A stretch of 64,000 nucleotides of DNA from Acidobacteriota bacterium (GTDB taxonomy: Bacteria > Acidobacteriota > UBA6911 > RPQK01 > JAJDTT01), in NCBI GenBank assembly GCA_028874215.1, contig JAPPLF010000087.1, positions 1-64,000 on the forward strand, in the 5' to 3' direction. Position 1 is the first letter of the stretch, and every line of letters starts with the position of its first letter. Positions 25,525 through 34,262 of the stretch are shown one piece after another. Under the pieces are notes generated by a model. That model was not told the origin of the DNA. It saw only the letters and a list, made by a program, of their open reading frames with translations, and made no database searches. Position numbers and translations under genes: made by a program.

Positions 25525-27327
25525 ATGTCCGGACAGAGCATTATGAGGACCATCCATCGGGATGGGACCGTTCATGAGGTCTTCGATCCCGACGAAGCTC
25601 TGGAAACCCTGCGCCATTCCACGTCCCACCTGATGGCCCTGGCGGTCAGCCACCTCTTCCCGGAAGTGAGTCTGGGAATCGGTCCTCCCACTGGCGAAGG
25701 CTTCTACTACGATTTCCAGATGCCGCACCGGCTGACGGAGGACGATCTGCCCCGAATCGAAGCCAAGATGGAAGAGCTTAAGGCGGAGAATCTGGATTTC
25801 GAGCCGTCCATTCTGGAGCTGACCGAAGCGCTGGATTTCTTTCGCAGTCACGGCGAGGAGTTGAAGACCGAGTTGATCGAAGAGCGGAAGGGCGAGGTGC
25901 TCTCTTCCTATCGCCTGGGAGACCTGGTGGATTTCTGCACCGGGCCGCACGTGCTCTCCACGGCTCAGCTCGGCTCGTTCCGGCTGCTTTCCGTTGCCGG
26001 TTCCTATTGGAGGGGCGACGAACACCGGGAACAGTTGCAAAGGATTTACGGAACGGCGTTTTTCTCGTCCCGGGAACTGGATGACTATCTGCAGCGGCTG
26101 GAGGAAGCCAGGAACCGCGACCATCGGAAACTGGGCCGGGAACTGGATCTCTTTTCGGTTCCGGAGGGCGTCGCTCCGGGTCTCATTTTCTGGCATCCGA
26201 AGGGCGCCAAGGTTCGGGAAAAGATCGAAGAGTTCCTGCGCCAGGAGCATGAAGCGCGCGGTTACCAGTTCGTATACACGCCCCATATCGCCAAGTGCGA
26301 CCTCTGGAAGACGTCCGGCCATTACCAGTTTTTCCGGGAGAACATGTACACGTTGCCCGTGGACGACGAAGAGTACGTGCTCAAGCCCATGAACTGTCCC
26401 GGCCATATCCTCATTTACAAGTCGAGGAAACGCAGTTACCGCGAACTGCCCATCCGTCTCGCCGAGTTCGGAACGGTCTATCGGTACGAGAAGTCGGGAA
26501 CCCTCCATGGGATGCTTCGCGTTCGGGGATTCACCCAGGACGACGCGCATATTTTCTGCCGTCCGGACCAGGTTTTTTCGGAAGTGGTTGCCACCTTGGA
26601 CCTTGCAGAGCATCTTCTCAGCACGTTCGGCTTTCAGGGCCATGAGATCATGTTGGCCACCTGGGACTCGGAACACACCGAGCACTACGCCGGAAAACGT
26701 GAAGATTGGGAGAGGGCCGAGTCGGTTCTGGTCCAGGCGTTGGAGGAAAAGGGTTGGCCGTACCGCCGCCAGCCAGGCGAGGCTGCTTTCTACGGTCCCA
26801 AGATCGACATCAGTCTGATCGATGCTCTGGGGCGAACCTGGCAGGTCACCACCTTGCAGTTCGATTTCAACCTGCCGGCCCGCTTCAACATTACCTATGC
26901 CGATTCCGATTCCCGCGAACAGCAGGTCATCATGTTGCATCGGGCTCTGCTCGGTTCCATGGAGCGGTTCATGGGGATTCTGATCGAACACTATGGAGGC
27001 GCGTTTCCGCCCTGGCTGTCGCCGGTGCAGGCATCGGTGGTCCCGGTGAGCGAACGGCACCACGAATACGCGGTGGAGGTCCGCGACCGGCTGCGGGGGA
27101 CGGGCTTGCGTGTCGAGGCGGACTTGAGAAACGAGAAGTTGGGATACAAGATCAGGAGTGCCCAGATGAGCAAAGTGCCATACATGCTCGTCGTGGGCGA
27201 TCGAGAGGTGCAGGGCCGTACCGTATCGGTGCGGGATCGCCGGCGGGGCAACCAGGGGGCATGCCCGTTGGACGATTTTTCCCGGATGCTTGGTCGACAG
27301 GTGGCGCAAAGAGCGCTGGACGTCTGA
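25525..27327 (+). CDS. thrS: Threonyl-tRNA synthetase lacking the TGS domain
   Basis: A 600-residue class II synthetase that charges tRNA-Thr. The editing domain is present (RHSTSHLMAL with the H-x3-H pair near residue 30, and CTGPHV), as are motif 2 (RYEKSGTLHGMLRVRGFTQDDAH), the catalytic zinc cysteine in PMNCPGH, and the C-terminal anticodon-binding domain. About 60 residues of N-terminal TGS domain seen in E. coli-type enzymes are missing: the protein has only ~28 residues before the editing motif. ATG 25525 is the most sensible start; the frame upstream runs into the tRNA. First gene of the thrS-infC-rpmI-rplT-pheST block. Confidence 0.95.
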   Translation: MSGQSIMRTIHRDGTVHEVFDPDEALETLRHSTSHLMALAVSHLFPEVSLGIGPPTGEGFYYDFQMPHRLTEDDLPRIEAKMEELKAENLDFEPSILELTEALDFFRSHGEELKTELIEERKGEVLSSYRLGDLVDFCTGPHVLSTAQLGSFRLLSVAGSYWRGDEHREQLQRIYGTAFFSSRELDDYLQRLEEARNRDHRKLGRELDLFSVPEGVAPGLIFWHPKGAKVREKIEEFLRQEHEARGYQFVYTPHIAKCDLWKTSGHYQFFRENMYTLPVDDEEYVLKPMNCPGHILIYKSRKRSYRELPIRLAEFGTVYRYEKSGTLHGMLRVRGFTQDDAHIFCRPDQVFSEVVATLDLAEHLLSTFGFQGHEIMLATWDSEHTEHYAGKREDWERAESVLVQALEEKGWPYRRQPGEAAFYGPKIDISLIDALGRTWQVTTLQFDFNLPARFNITYADSDSREQQVIMLHRALLGSMERFMGILIEHYGGAFPPWLSPVQASVVPVSERHHEYAVEVRDRLRGTGLRVEADLRNEKLGYKIRSAQMSKVPYMLVVGDREVQGRTVSVRDRRRGNQGACPLDDFSRMLGRQVAQRALDV

Positions 27328-27342
27328 CCATGCTTTGAGGCA

Positions 27343-27915
27343 TTGTCATCATTTGTCCCCGGTGAGTTGAAATTGATTCGAAGAAGAAGAGGAGCCGATT
27401 CTATTCAGAGAGCACGAGTCAATCATCGGATAAGGGCCAGGGAAATTCGGGTCATCGACGAGAATGGGAGCCAGTTGGGCATCATGGCTCCGCCCGAGGC
27501 AAGGCGGCTGGCTCAGGAGAGGTCCCTCGACCTGGTCGAGGTCGCTCCCACCGCCAGGCCTCCGGTTTGTCGAATCATGGACTACGGGAAGTACCTGTAC
27601 CAGCAACGAAAGAAGGCTCAGGAGGCGCGAAAGCACCAGAAAGTCATTCAGGTCAAGGAAGTCAAGTTCCGGCCCAAGATCGACCAGCATGACTATGAGT
27701 TCAAGAAGAAACACATTCTGCGTTTCTTGAAGGACGAAAACAGGGTCAAGGCCACCGTCATCTTCAGGGGTCGGGAGATCACCCACTCCGAGCTGGGGGA
27801 GGAGATCCTGAACCAGCTCCGTGGCGAGCTGACCGAGGTCGCGGACGTCGAGCGGCGGCCCCGGTTGGAAGGCCACACCATGACCATGATTCTGGTGCCC
27901 AGAAAACAGCCCTGA
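27343..27915 (+). CDS. infC: Translation initiation factor IF-3
   Basis: Up to 190 residues. The IF-3 pattern is unmistakable: [20 protein letters not shown] at the N-domain, [14 protein letters not shown] before the linker, and [14 protein letters not shown] in the C-domain. IF-3 keeps ribosomal subunits apart and checks the start codon. The longest frame begins with TTG at 27343, but an ATT codon at 27376, nine bases after GGTGAG, would give a start Ile/Met-RRRRGAD. AUU starts are the known basis of infC autoregulation, so the true start may be 27376. Located between thrS and rpmI, as in many bacteria. Confidence 0.95.
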   Translation: MSSFVPGELKLIRRRRGADSIQRARVNHRIRAREIRVIDENGSQLGIMAPPEARRLAQERSLDLVEVAPTARPPVCRIMDYGKYLYQQRKKAQEARKHQKVIQVKEVKFRPKIDQHDYEFKKKHILRFLKDENRVKATVIFRGREITHSELGEEILNQLRGELTEVADVERRPRLEGHTMTMILVPRKQP

Positions 27916-28018
27916 ATTCACTCGGAATTCTGCTTCAGACCCGGTTCCTTCAACGGCCGGGCCCGGTATTCACCAAGCCGGGCATGAGCGATCCGGGTAC
28001 ACAGCGAGGAAAACGGCG

Positions 28019-28210
28019 ATGCGATTGAAGACCAAGCGCGCGGCAGCCAAGCGATTCAAGGTCACGGGGTCGGGCAAGATCAGCCGGCGGCACAGCCATC
28101 ACAGCCACATCCTGACCAAGAAGAGTCGCAAGCGGAAGCGGAATTTGAAGGATTGGGCCGGCCTGTCCTCTGCGGACAAGAAGCGGGTCCGGAAGATGCT
28201 GCATATTTAG
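28019..28210 (+). CDS. rpmI: Ribosomal protein bL35
   Basis: A 63-residue, highly basic protein with the bL35 pattern ([18 protein letters not shown], then [14 protein letters not shown]). It belongs to the large subunit and is coexpressed with bL20 and IF-3. The 103-nt gap from infC contains a small hairpin (GCCCGG/CCGGGC, 27961-27983) of unproved function. Confidence 0.95.
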   Translation: MRLKTKRAAAKRFKVTGSGKISRRHSHHSHILTKKSRKRKRNLKDWAGLSSADKKRVRKMLHI

Positions 28211-28247
28211 CGGCCGCGGGATTTTCGCGGGTGCTGGAGGTTCCATC

Positions 28248-28604
28248 ATGTCGAGGGTAAAGAGAGGGGTTAAGCGAAACCGGAGACGGAAGAAGATCCT
28301 GCGCTTGGCCAAGGGTTACTGGGGCGCCAAGGGCCGGCTTCACCGCGCAGCAAAGGAACAGGTAAACCGTTCTCTGGCCTACTCCTATCGGGACCGGCGG
28401 CAGAAGAAGCGGAACTTCCGGAGGCTCTGGATCATCCGGGTCAACGCGGCCGCGCGGCAGCACAGCCTTTCCTACAGTCAGTTCATGTACGGTCTGAAGA
28501 AGGCCGGTTTGGAGTTGAGCCGTAAGATGTTGGCAGATCTGGCCGTCAGGGATCCACAGGCCTTCGGCAAGATCGCCGACATGGCTCGCAATGCCTTGCG
28601 TTAG
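28248..28604 (+). CDS. rplT: Ribosomal protein bL20
   Basis: A 118-residue basic protein with typical bL20 features: [20 protein letters not shown] at the start, [11 protein letters not shown] and [13 protein letters not shown]. It binds 23S rRNA early in assembly and in many bacteria represses its own operon. GGAGG precedes the ATG at about 5 nt. Confidence 0.96.
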   Translation: MSRVKRGVKRNRRRKKILRLAKGYWGAKGRLHRAAKEQVNRSLAYSYRDRRQKKRNFRRLWIIRVNAAARQHSLSYSQFMYGLKKAGLELSRKMLADLAVRDPQAFGKIADMARNALR

Positions 28605-28663
28605 GTAGGCGTTCGCCCCGGATTCTCAACCTTCCTCCAAGTTCCATTCCCGGGTCCGAGTCG

Positions 28664-29689
28664 ATGAAGCCGGTAGATCCGACTCACCTCTGGCAGAGCT
28701 TTCAGGCTGAACTGCAGGAGGTCTCGTCCAAGCCGGCTCTCACCCGGCTCCGCGACCGCTATCTCAGCCGTCAAAGGGGCCTGCTGACGCTCCAGTTGAG
28801 GGGTCTGGGACGACTCGCTCCCCAGGAACGGCCCCGGGCGGGCAAGAGCCTGAACCAGATCAAGGGCCGGATCGAATCGGCCCTGGCCGAGCGGGGGCGG
28901 GAGCTTGAGGCCGAGCAGCGCCGGTCCCAGCTCGAATCGGAACGCCTGGACATTACACTGCCGGGCTATCTTCCTCCTCAGGGCCGTTCTCATCCGCTGA
29001 CACGGGTCCGGCGCGAGATGGAGGAGATCGCCGTGCGAATGGGATTCTCCGTCCTTTCGGGACCTGAACTGGAACTGGATCACTACAATTTCGAAGCGCT
29101 CAACATGCCCAAGGAGCATCCCGCCCGGGACACGCAGGATACGCTCTACATCACCGAGAACCTGCTGCTGAGGACCCATACCTCCCCCGTCCAGATCCGG
29201 ACCATGGAGCGCCAGCAGCCCCCCGTCCGCATCGTGGTTCCCGGACGCGTCTATCGCCGGGACACCGTGGACGCCACCCACAGCCCCATGTTTCACCAGA
29301 TGGAAGGCCTGGTCGTGGACGAGGGGATCACGTTCGGAGACCTGAAGGGAACTCTGGAGCTCTTCTTGCGGGAGCTCTTCTCCAGTGACCTGCGGGTGAG
29401 GTTCCGGCCCAGCTACTTCCCCTTCGTCGAGCCCGGAGCCGAGGTGGACATCGAGTGCATCTTCTGCTCGTTGCGAGGGTGCGGAGTCTGCAAGCGCACC
29501 GGATGGATCGAGATCATGGGCGCGGGCATGGTCCATCCCCGGGTGTTTTCCATGGTGGGATACGACGCCGAGCGCTACACGGGATTCGCTTGGGGAATGG
29601 GAATCGATCGGATCGCCATCCTCAAGTACCGCGTCAGCGACCTGCGGCTCTTTTTCGAAAATGACCTGAGATTTCTCCGGCAGTTCTGA
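28664..29689 (+). CDS. pheS: Phenylalanyl-tRNA synthetase alpha subunit
   Basis: A 341-residue catalytic subunit of the alpha2-beta2 enzyme. An N-terminal coiled-coil (residues ~1-95) is followed by the class II core: HPLTRVRREMEEIAVRMGF, RDTQDTLYI, HSPMFHQMEGLVVDEGITF, RFRPSYFPFVEPGAEVDI and GFAWGMGIDRIAILKY. The length is normal. It is followed by pheT after 35 nt. Confidence 0.97.
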   Translation: MKPVDPTHLWQSFQAELQEVSSKPALTRLRDRYLSRQRGLLTLQLRGLGRLAPQERPRAGKSLNQIKGRIESALAERGRELEAEQRRSQLESERLDITLPGYLPPQGRSHPLTRVRREMEEIAVRMGFSVLSGPELELDHYNFEALNMPKEHPARDTQDTLYITENLLLRTHTSPVQIRTMERQQPPVRIVVPGRVYRRDTVDATHSPMFHQMEGLVVDEGITFGDLKGTLELFLRELFSSDLRVRFRPSYFPFVEPGAEVDIECIFCSLRGCGVCKRTGWIEIMGAGMVHPRVFSMVGYDAERYTGFAWGMGIDRIAILKYRVSDLRLFFENDLRFLRQF

Positions 29690-29724
29690 CCCGGCCGCGC
29701 CGTGTTGCGCCAGACAGTGACGTC

Positions 29725-31779
29725 ATGAAGATCGGATGGAATTGGCTGCAGGACTACCTGGACCTCCAGGGAATGGATTCGGATCGGCTCTCGGTAGCTC
29801 TGGGCATGCTGGGTTTCCCCGTGGAGTCGGTGGATGAGACCGGGGACGGCCGGGTCCTGGAACTGGAAGTGACGACGAACCGGCCTGATTGCCTGAATCA
29901 CCTGGGCATCGCCCGGGAGGTGTCGGCCAGATTCGGACTGGAACTCAGAGTTCCCGACCTTTCGGAGCCTCCGGGGAGAGTCGTCGCGAATCCCGGAGCA
30001 CGGGTCTCCATTGAGGCGCCGGACCTGTGCCCAAGGTATGCGGCCCGGGTCATGTCGGGCGTCAGGATCGGCCCCTCCCCCGATTGGCTCAAGAGACGGA
30101 TCGAGTCGGTGGGGCAAAGACCCATCAACAATGTCGTCGACGTCACCAACTTCGTCCTCTACGAGTTGGGCCAACCCCTGCACGGTTTCGACCTGGACCG
30201 ATTGAGCGAGCGAAGGATCATCGTCCGCCGAGGGGCGGAAGGGGAGCGCCTGGCCACGTTGGACGGAGAGGACAGGCGCCTCGACCCGTCCATGCTGGTC
30301 ATTGCCGACGCCACTCGAGCCGTGGCTCTCGCCGGCATCATGGGAGGGATGGAAACGGAGATTTCCGGCGCGACCACCGATCTTCTTCTGGAGAGCGCCT
30401 ACTTCGAGCCGTTGTCCGTCCGCCGCACCGCCAAGCGGTTGGGAATGCGAACCGATGCCTCCTACCGTTTCGAGCGGGGCGCCGACCCGGATATGGCGAC
30501 CAAGGCCTTGAACCGGGCCTGCCGCATGATCCGGGAAATCGCCGGCGGCTCCTGCCAGGGTCCGGTGATCGACGAGTTTCCCCGGCCCATTCCCGCCCGG
30601 GAGATCCGGCTTCGAAGCGGCCGTTTGACCCAGGTGCTGGGTGTCTCGGTGGATCCGGATTTCGTCGAAGAGGTGCTGGGCCGCCTGGGCTTCGAACCGG
30701 AGCCGCAGGATGAGAGCTCCTGGAGGATTCGTGTGCCCAGCTTCCGGGCGGACGTGGCCCTCGAGGACGACCTGGTCGAGGAGGTCGCACGCGAATATGG
30801 CTATGAGCGGCTTCCGACCACCTATCCCGCCGCCGCGGCGGTCGGAAAGTTCTCCGGGTCGGAAGGTCATAAGAGGCGGGTATCGTCCTCGCTGGAGTCC
30901 TGTGGATTCTATGAAGCAGTGAACTACGCCTTCACCAATCCGGGCAGGGAGGAGATCTTTCTTGGCCGGCGGACGCCGCTGGTTCCCATAGCCAACCCAT
31001 TGTCCGAGGAACATACGCATCTGCGAAGCACGCTCCTTCCGGGACTGGCGGAATCGATTCGGCACAATCTGAATTTCGGCAACAGAAGTGTCCGTCTCTT
31101 CGAGACCGGGAAAGTCTTCTTTCGGAGAGGCGATGACCTCGAGCAAGCGCAGGAGGAGCCGTATCTGGGGCTGGCGGCAACCGGCTCGGTCCATGGTCCG
31201 TTCTGGAGCGGTGCTTCCGAGCCTTTCGGGTTTCATCACCTGAAGGGGGTCCTTCAAATGCTGTTCCGGAAATTCGGATTCGAGGTCGAATACCGCGCGG
31301 CCGCCGGGCTCCCGTTTCTTCATCCCGGTATCTCCGCTGAGATCCTGCGGGAGGGACGCCGCCTCGGCGTCTTGGGAAGACTTCACCCCCGGCTCCATGC
31401 CCACTACAAGTTCTCTCAGGACGTGCTGGTGGCGGAGCTCCGGTTGGACGAGTTGTACGGCCGGAACCTCGAGGACCCGGCGTATCAGGTGTTGACGCGG
31501 TTTCCGTCGGTGGAGCACGACTTTTCGTTTCTCGTTGACAAGAGTGTGAGTTTCGCTACACTGATAAACGCCATTCGGGGCTTGAGCATCCCGGAGCTTC
31601 GGGATATCAGGCTCATTGATCTCTATCGCGGCTCGAGTGTTCCCAAAGATAAGGTTGGCTTGACTCTGCGTCTGACCTTCGCCGATGCGGAGAGGACGCT
31701 GACTCTGCCTGAGGTCAAGCACCTTAGTGAACGGGTTTTTTCCTTTATGCGCCGGGAATTGGGCGTGGAAGGGCGTTAG
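29725..31779 (+). CDS. pheT: Phenylalanyl-tRNA synthetase beta subunit lacking the EMAPII-like domain
   Basis: A 684-residue beta subunit, more than 100 residues shorter than E. coli PheT. After the first ~40 residues (B1: NWLQDYLDLQG, LGFPVESVDETG) the sequence passes directly to LELEVTTNRPDCLNH. The ~110-residue OB-fold, EMAPII-like tRNA-binding domain (B2) is therefore absent. The B3/B4 editing region (INNVVDVTNFVLYELGQPLH), B5, the catalytic-like B6/B7 (RFERGADPD) and the C-terminal FDX-ACB anticodon domain (RFPSVEHDFSFLV) are all present, so it should be active. The short form appears elsewhere; here it accompanies a shortened ThrRS. Confidence 0.95.
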   Translation: MKIGWNWLQDYLDLQGMDSDRLSVALGMLGFPVESVDETGDGRVLELEVTTNRPDCLNHLGIAREVSARFGLELRVPDLSEPPGRVVANPGARVSIEAPDLCPRYAARVMSGVRIGPSPDWLKRRIESVGQRPINNVVDVTNFVLYELGQPLHGFDLDRLSERRIIVRRGAEGERLATLDGEDRRLDPSMLVIADATRAVALAGIMGGMETEISGATTDLLLESAYFEPLSVRRTAKRLGMRTDASYRFERGADPDMATKALNRACRMIREIAGGSCQGPVIDEFPRPIPAREIRLRSGRLTQVLGVSVDPDFVEEVLGRLGFEPEPQDESSWRIRVPSFRADVALEDDLVEEVAREYGYERLPTTYPAAAAVGKFSGSEGHKRRVSSSLESCGFYEAVNYAFTNPGREEIFLGRRTPLVPIANPLSEEHTHLRSTLLPGLAESIRHNLNFGNRSVRLFETGKVFFRRGDDLEQAQEEPYLGLAATGSVHGPFWSGASEPFGFHHLKGVLQMLFRKFGFEVEYRAAAGLPFLHPGISAEILREGRRLGVLGRLHPRLHAHYKFSQDVLVAELRLDELYGRNLEDPAYQVLTRFPSVEHDFSFLVDKSVSFATLINAIRGLSIPELRDIRLIDLYRGSSVPKDKVGLTLRLTFADAERTLTLPEVKHLSERVFSFMRRELGVEGR

Positions 31780-31802
31780 CGGCGAGTTCTGGAGCCGGAC
31801 AC

Positions 31803-32060
31803 GTGGATGTCGACCGGGCTTGGCGGGACCTGGAAGTCTCAACCGACGAGGTGGTGAGACTCCTGGTGCGCCTGCGGAATGAGAACGCTTCGCTCCTGGA
31901 GAAAATCGAACAGCTAAACCGAGAATTGGAGGAGCTGGGTAGAGACAACCAGATCAGGAATGGGGCGGTCGAGCGTCTGCGCAGCGACGTGAAATCGCGA
32001 GTGGAAAGCATCATGGAAAAGGTGTCCACCTTGGAGCAGCATCACCCCTACGGGATGTAG
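31803..32060 (+). CDS. Short coiled-coil protein (ZapB-like)
   Basis: An 85-residue protein with a GTG start. Residues ~12-75 form a heptad-like coiled-coil (VVRLLVRLRNENASLLEKI, ELEELGRDN). It lies between pheT and zapA, where coiled-coil division proteins of the ZapB type, or related small proteins, are often encoded. No membrane segment or catalytic motif is seen. The association with cell division is inferred from its neighbour. Confidence 0.55.
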   Translation: MDVDRAWRDLEVSTDEVVRLLVRLRNENASLLEKIEQLNRELEELGRDNQIRNGAVERLRSDVKSRVESIMEKVSTLEQHHPYGM

Positions 32061-32079
32061 GCAAGACCAGGCAGCCGTC

Positions 32080-32382
32080 ATGGATCAGAGCGTCAGTGTC
32101 AAGATCTTTCACCGTACGTATCGTCTTCGGAGCCGAGGTGATGCCCAACATGTCCGGGACCTGGCAGACTACGTGGACCGCCACATGGTCCGGATCTCCG
32201 ACCGGACGCCGACGGTAGACACGCTCAGGGTCGCCATTTTGGCCGCGTTGAGCATTGCCGACGAGTGCCTTTCCGCCCAAAGGCGGCTAGAAAGAGTTGA
32301 AGCGACGGTCTGCCGCAAGAGCGGAGAATTGAACGAGCTCTTGAGGTCCGCGCTGAGTCCTGAGGGTTCCGAACGGACCTGA
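32080..32382 (+). CDS. zapA: Cell division protein ZapA
   Basis: A 100-residue protein with the ZapA head (VKIFHRTYRLRSRGD, LADYVDRHMVRIS, DTLRVAILAALSIADE) and a C-terminal coiled-coil. ZapA crosslinks and stabilises FtsZ filaments at the division ring. It is 19 nt after the coiled-coil gene and directly precedes the 6S RNA candidate, a position also seen in other bacteria. Confidence 0.85.
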   Translation: MDQSVSVKIFHRTYRLRSRGDAQHVRDLADYVDRHMVRISDRTPTVDTLRVAILAALSIADECLSAQRRLERVEATVCRKSGELNELLRSALSPEGSERT

Positions 32383-32409
32383 GTGGACAGGAATGTAAGC
32401 CCGGCCCCT

Positions 32410-32597
32410 GCGATGCGCGTGATGGTTTGTGAGATTTGAGTCAACACTTATGAATCGGGAGCCTGAGTCCGGACGTCATGAGTTTCTCCGGGATCGGTGA
32501 AACCTGAGGCCGACGGCAGGGCACCCACCTGTTTTCAACAGGTTCAATCTCACGTTCCACACGGCAGAGCGGGGGTGATCCATCGCGTGCGCATCGT
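32410..32597 (+). ncRNA. ssrS: 6S RNA candidate
   Basis: A ~188-nt region between zapA and rny. Its ends can pair: GCGATGCGC and GATGG at 32410-32425 with CCATC and GCGCATCGT at 32580-32597, interrupted by a small bulge. On the 3' side is a perfect 7-bp hairpin ACCTGTT-TTC-AACAGGT (32527-32543) followed by TTCAATCTCACGTTCC and ACGGCAGAGCGGGGG, resembling the 3' central-bubble side of 6S RNAs. Length, terminal stem and placement after zapA all fit. 6S RNA binds the sigma-70 polymerase holoenzyme and is copied into pRNA. Confidence 0.75.
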
Positions 32598-32645
32598 CCC
32601 TTCCCGCATCGGTTGCTCGCCCTGGCTCCAGCAGGAGCGCATGAC

Positions 32646-34214
32646 ATGGACCAGCTATCCGGAATCATTCTGGTTCTACTGGCCGTGGTCCCGGTGGCCG
32701 CGATCGGAGGGTGGTATCTCCTCAAGACTCGCGTGGTCGACCGGCGGCTGCGAGACGCGGAACGAAACGCCCGCAGGATCAAGGAGAATGCCGCCAGGGA
32801 AGGGGAACGGATCCGCAAGGAGAGTCTCCTCGAGGCCAAGGACCAGGTCTTCAAGTGGCGCACCGAGGCGGAGCGGGAGCTTCAGGAGCGCCGGCAGCAG
32901 CGCCAAGCGGTGGAACGCCGCCTGTCCCGGCGGGAAGAAGACCTGGAGCGGCGGGACCGGCAGTTGCGCCGTCGCAATCGGGATTTCGAACAGCGTATCC
33001 GGAAGCACCAGGGGCGCGAGAGCCGGCTGGAAGAGCAGCGGAAGAGAGTTGGCGAACTGGAGCAGGAGTGCCTCGATCGGCTGGAAGCAGCCGCGGGCAT
33101 GAGCATCGAGGAGGCCAAGCAATCTCTGCTCACGTCGGTGGAATCCGAGGCCATGAAAGAGGCCGTCGTCCTGGTCAAAAACGTGGAAGACGAGGCTCGC
33201 CGGAAGGCGGATCAAGAGGCGAGGAAGATCATCACCCAAGCCATCCAGCGTTGTGCGGCCGAACACGTGGTCGCCACTACCGTATCCGCCGTGGACCTCC
33301 CCGCCGAGGACATGAAGGGCCGCATCATCGGAAGAGAGGGGCGGAACATACGAGCCTTGGAGCAGGCCACCGGGGTCGAGTTGATCGTCGACGATACGCC
33401 CGAGGCCGTTATCCTCTCGGCCTTCGATCCCTATCGCAGGGCGGTCGCCAAGATCGCCATCGAGCGGCTGATCCAGGACGGCCGTATCCACCCGGCCCGC
33501 ATCGAGGAGGTGGTCGCCCAAGTCGAACGGGACATGGAAAAACACCTGCTCCACGAGGGGGAGCAGGTGGTCTTCGAGTTGGGAATCCACAACATGGATC
33601 CGGAGCTGGTTCAGTTGCTGGGACGGCTCAAGTACCGGACCAGCTACGGACAGAACGTGCTCAACCACAGCCGCGAGGTGGCCTATCTTGCCGGCATCAT
33701 GGCCCGCGAGCTGGGAGCCGACGTCGAGGTCTGCAAGCGCGCCGGCTTGCTGCATGACGTTGGCAAGTCCATCGACCGGGACGTGGAACGAACTCACCTG
33801 CAGCTTGGCGTGGAGGTCGCCAAGAAGTGCGGAGAGAGTCCCGAAGTGGTCCACGCCATTGAGGCACATCATTTCGACGTCGAGTTCGGCACCCTGGAAG
33901 CCATGCTGGTGCAGGCTGCCGACGCCGTATCCGCGGCCCGGCCCGGGGCGCGCCGGGAGATGCTCGAGAACTACATCAAGCGGCTGGAAGACTTGGAGGC
34001 CATCGCCAATTCCTTCAAGGGCGTGTCCAAGGCCTATGCCCTGCAGGCCGGCAGGGAGGTCCGCATCATCGTCGAGAGCAGCGAAGTGTCCGACGAACAG
34101 ACTTTCTGGCTCACCAAGGACATCGCTCGGCGGATCGAGGGTGAAGTCCAGTATCCGGGTCAGGTCAAGGTGACGGTCATCCGGGAGATGAGGGTGGTGG
34201 ACTACGCCCGGTGA
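32646..34214 (+). CDS. rny: Ribonuclease Y
   Basis: A 522-residue endoribonuclease. One N-terminal membrane helix (GIILVLLAVVPVAAIGGWYL) is followed by a long coiled-coil (~30-150), the KH domain with KGRIIGREGRNIRALEQATG, and the HD domain with NVLNHSREVAYLAG and AGLLHDVGKSID. RNase Y starts mRNA decay at the inner membrane. AGGAG is well placed before the ATG at 32646. ymdB follows after 48 nt. Confidence 0.95.
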   Translation: MDQLSGIILVLLAVVPVAAIGGWYLLKTRVVDRRLRDAERNARRIKENAAREGERIRKESLLEAKDQVFKWRTEAERELQERRQQRQAVERRLSRREEDLERRDRQLRRRNRDFEQRIRKHQGRESRLEEQRKRVGELEQECLDRLEAAAGMSIEEAKQSLLTSVESEAMKEAVVLVKNVEDEARRKADQEARKIITQAIQRCAAEHVVATTVSAVDLPAEDMKGRIIGREGRNIRALEQATGVELIVDDTPEAVILSAFDPYRRAVAKIAIERLIQDGRIHPARIEEVVAQVERDMEKHLLHEGEQVVFELGIHNMDPELVQLLGRLKYRTSYGQNVLNHSREVAYLAGIMARELGADVEVCKRAGLLHDVGKSIDRDVERTHLQLGVEVAKKCGESPEVVHAIEAHHFDVEFGTLEAMLVQAADAVSAARPGARREMLENYIKRLEDLEAIANSFKGVSKAYALQAGREVRIIVESSEVSDEQTFWLTKDIARRIEGEVQYPGQVKVTVIREMRVVDYAR

Positions 34215-34262
34215 GTTCTTCTCCGTTCCCGGCATCGACTTTTCCGGAAAGCGAGTTTCCAC

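Noticed and set aside
27961-27983. Hairpin GCCCGG/CCGGGC between infC and rpmI as an L20-type leader
   Set aside because: Only 6 bp with an 11-nt loop. The known L20 leader structures could not be recognised.
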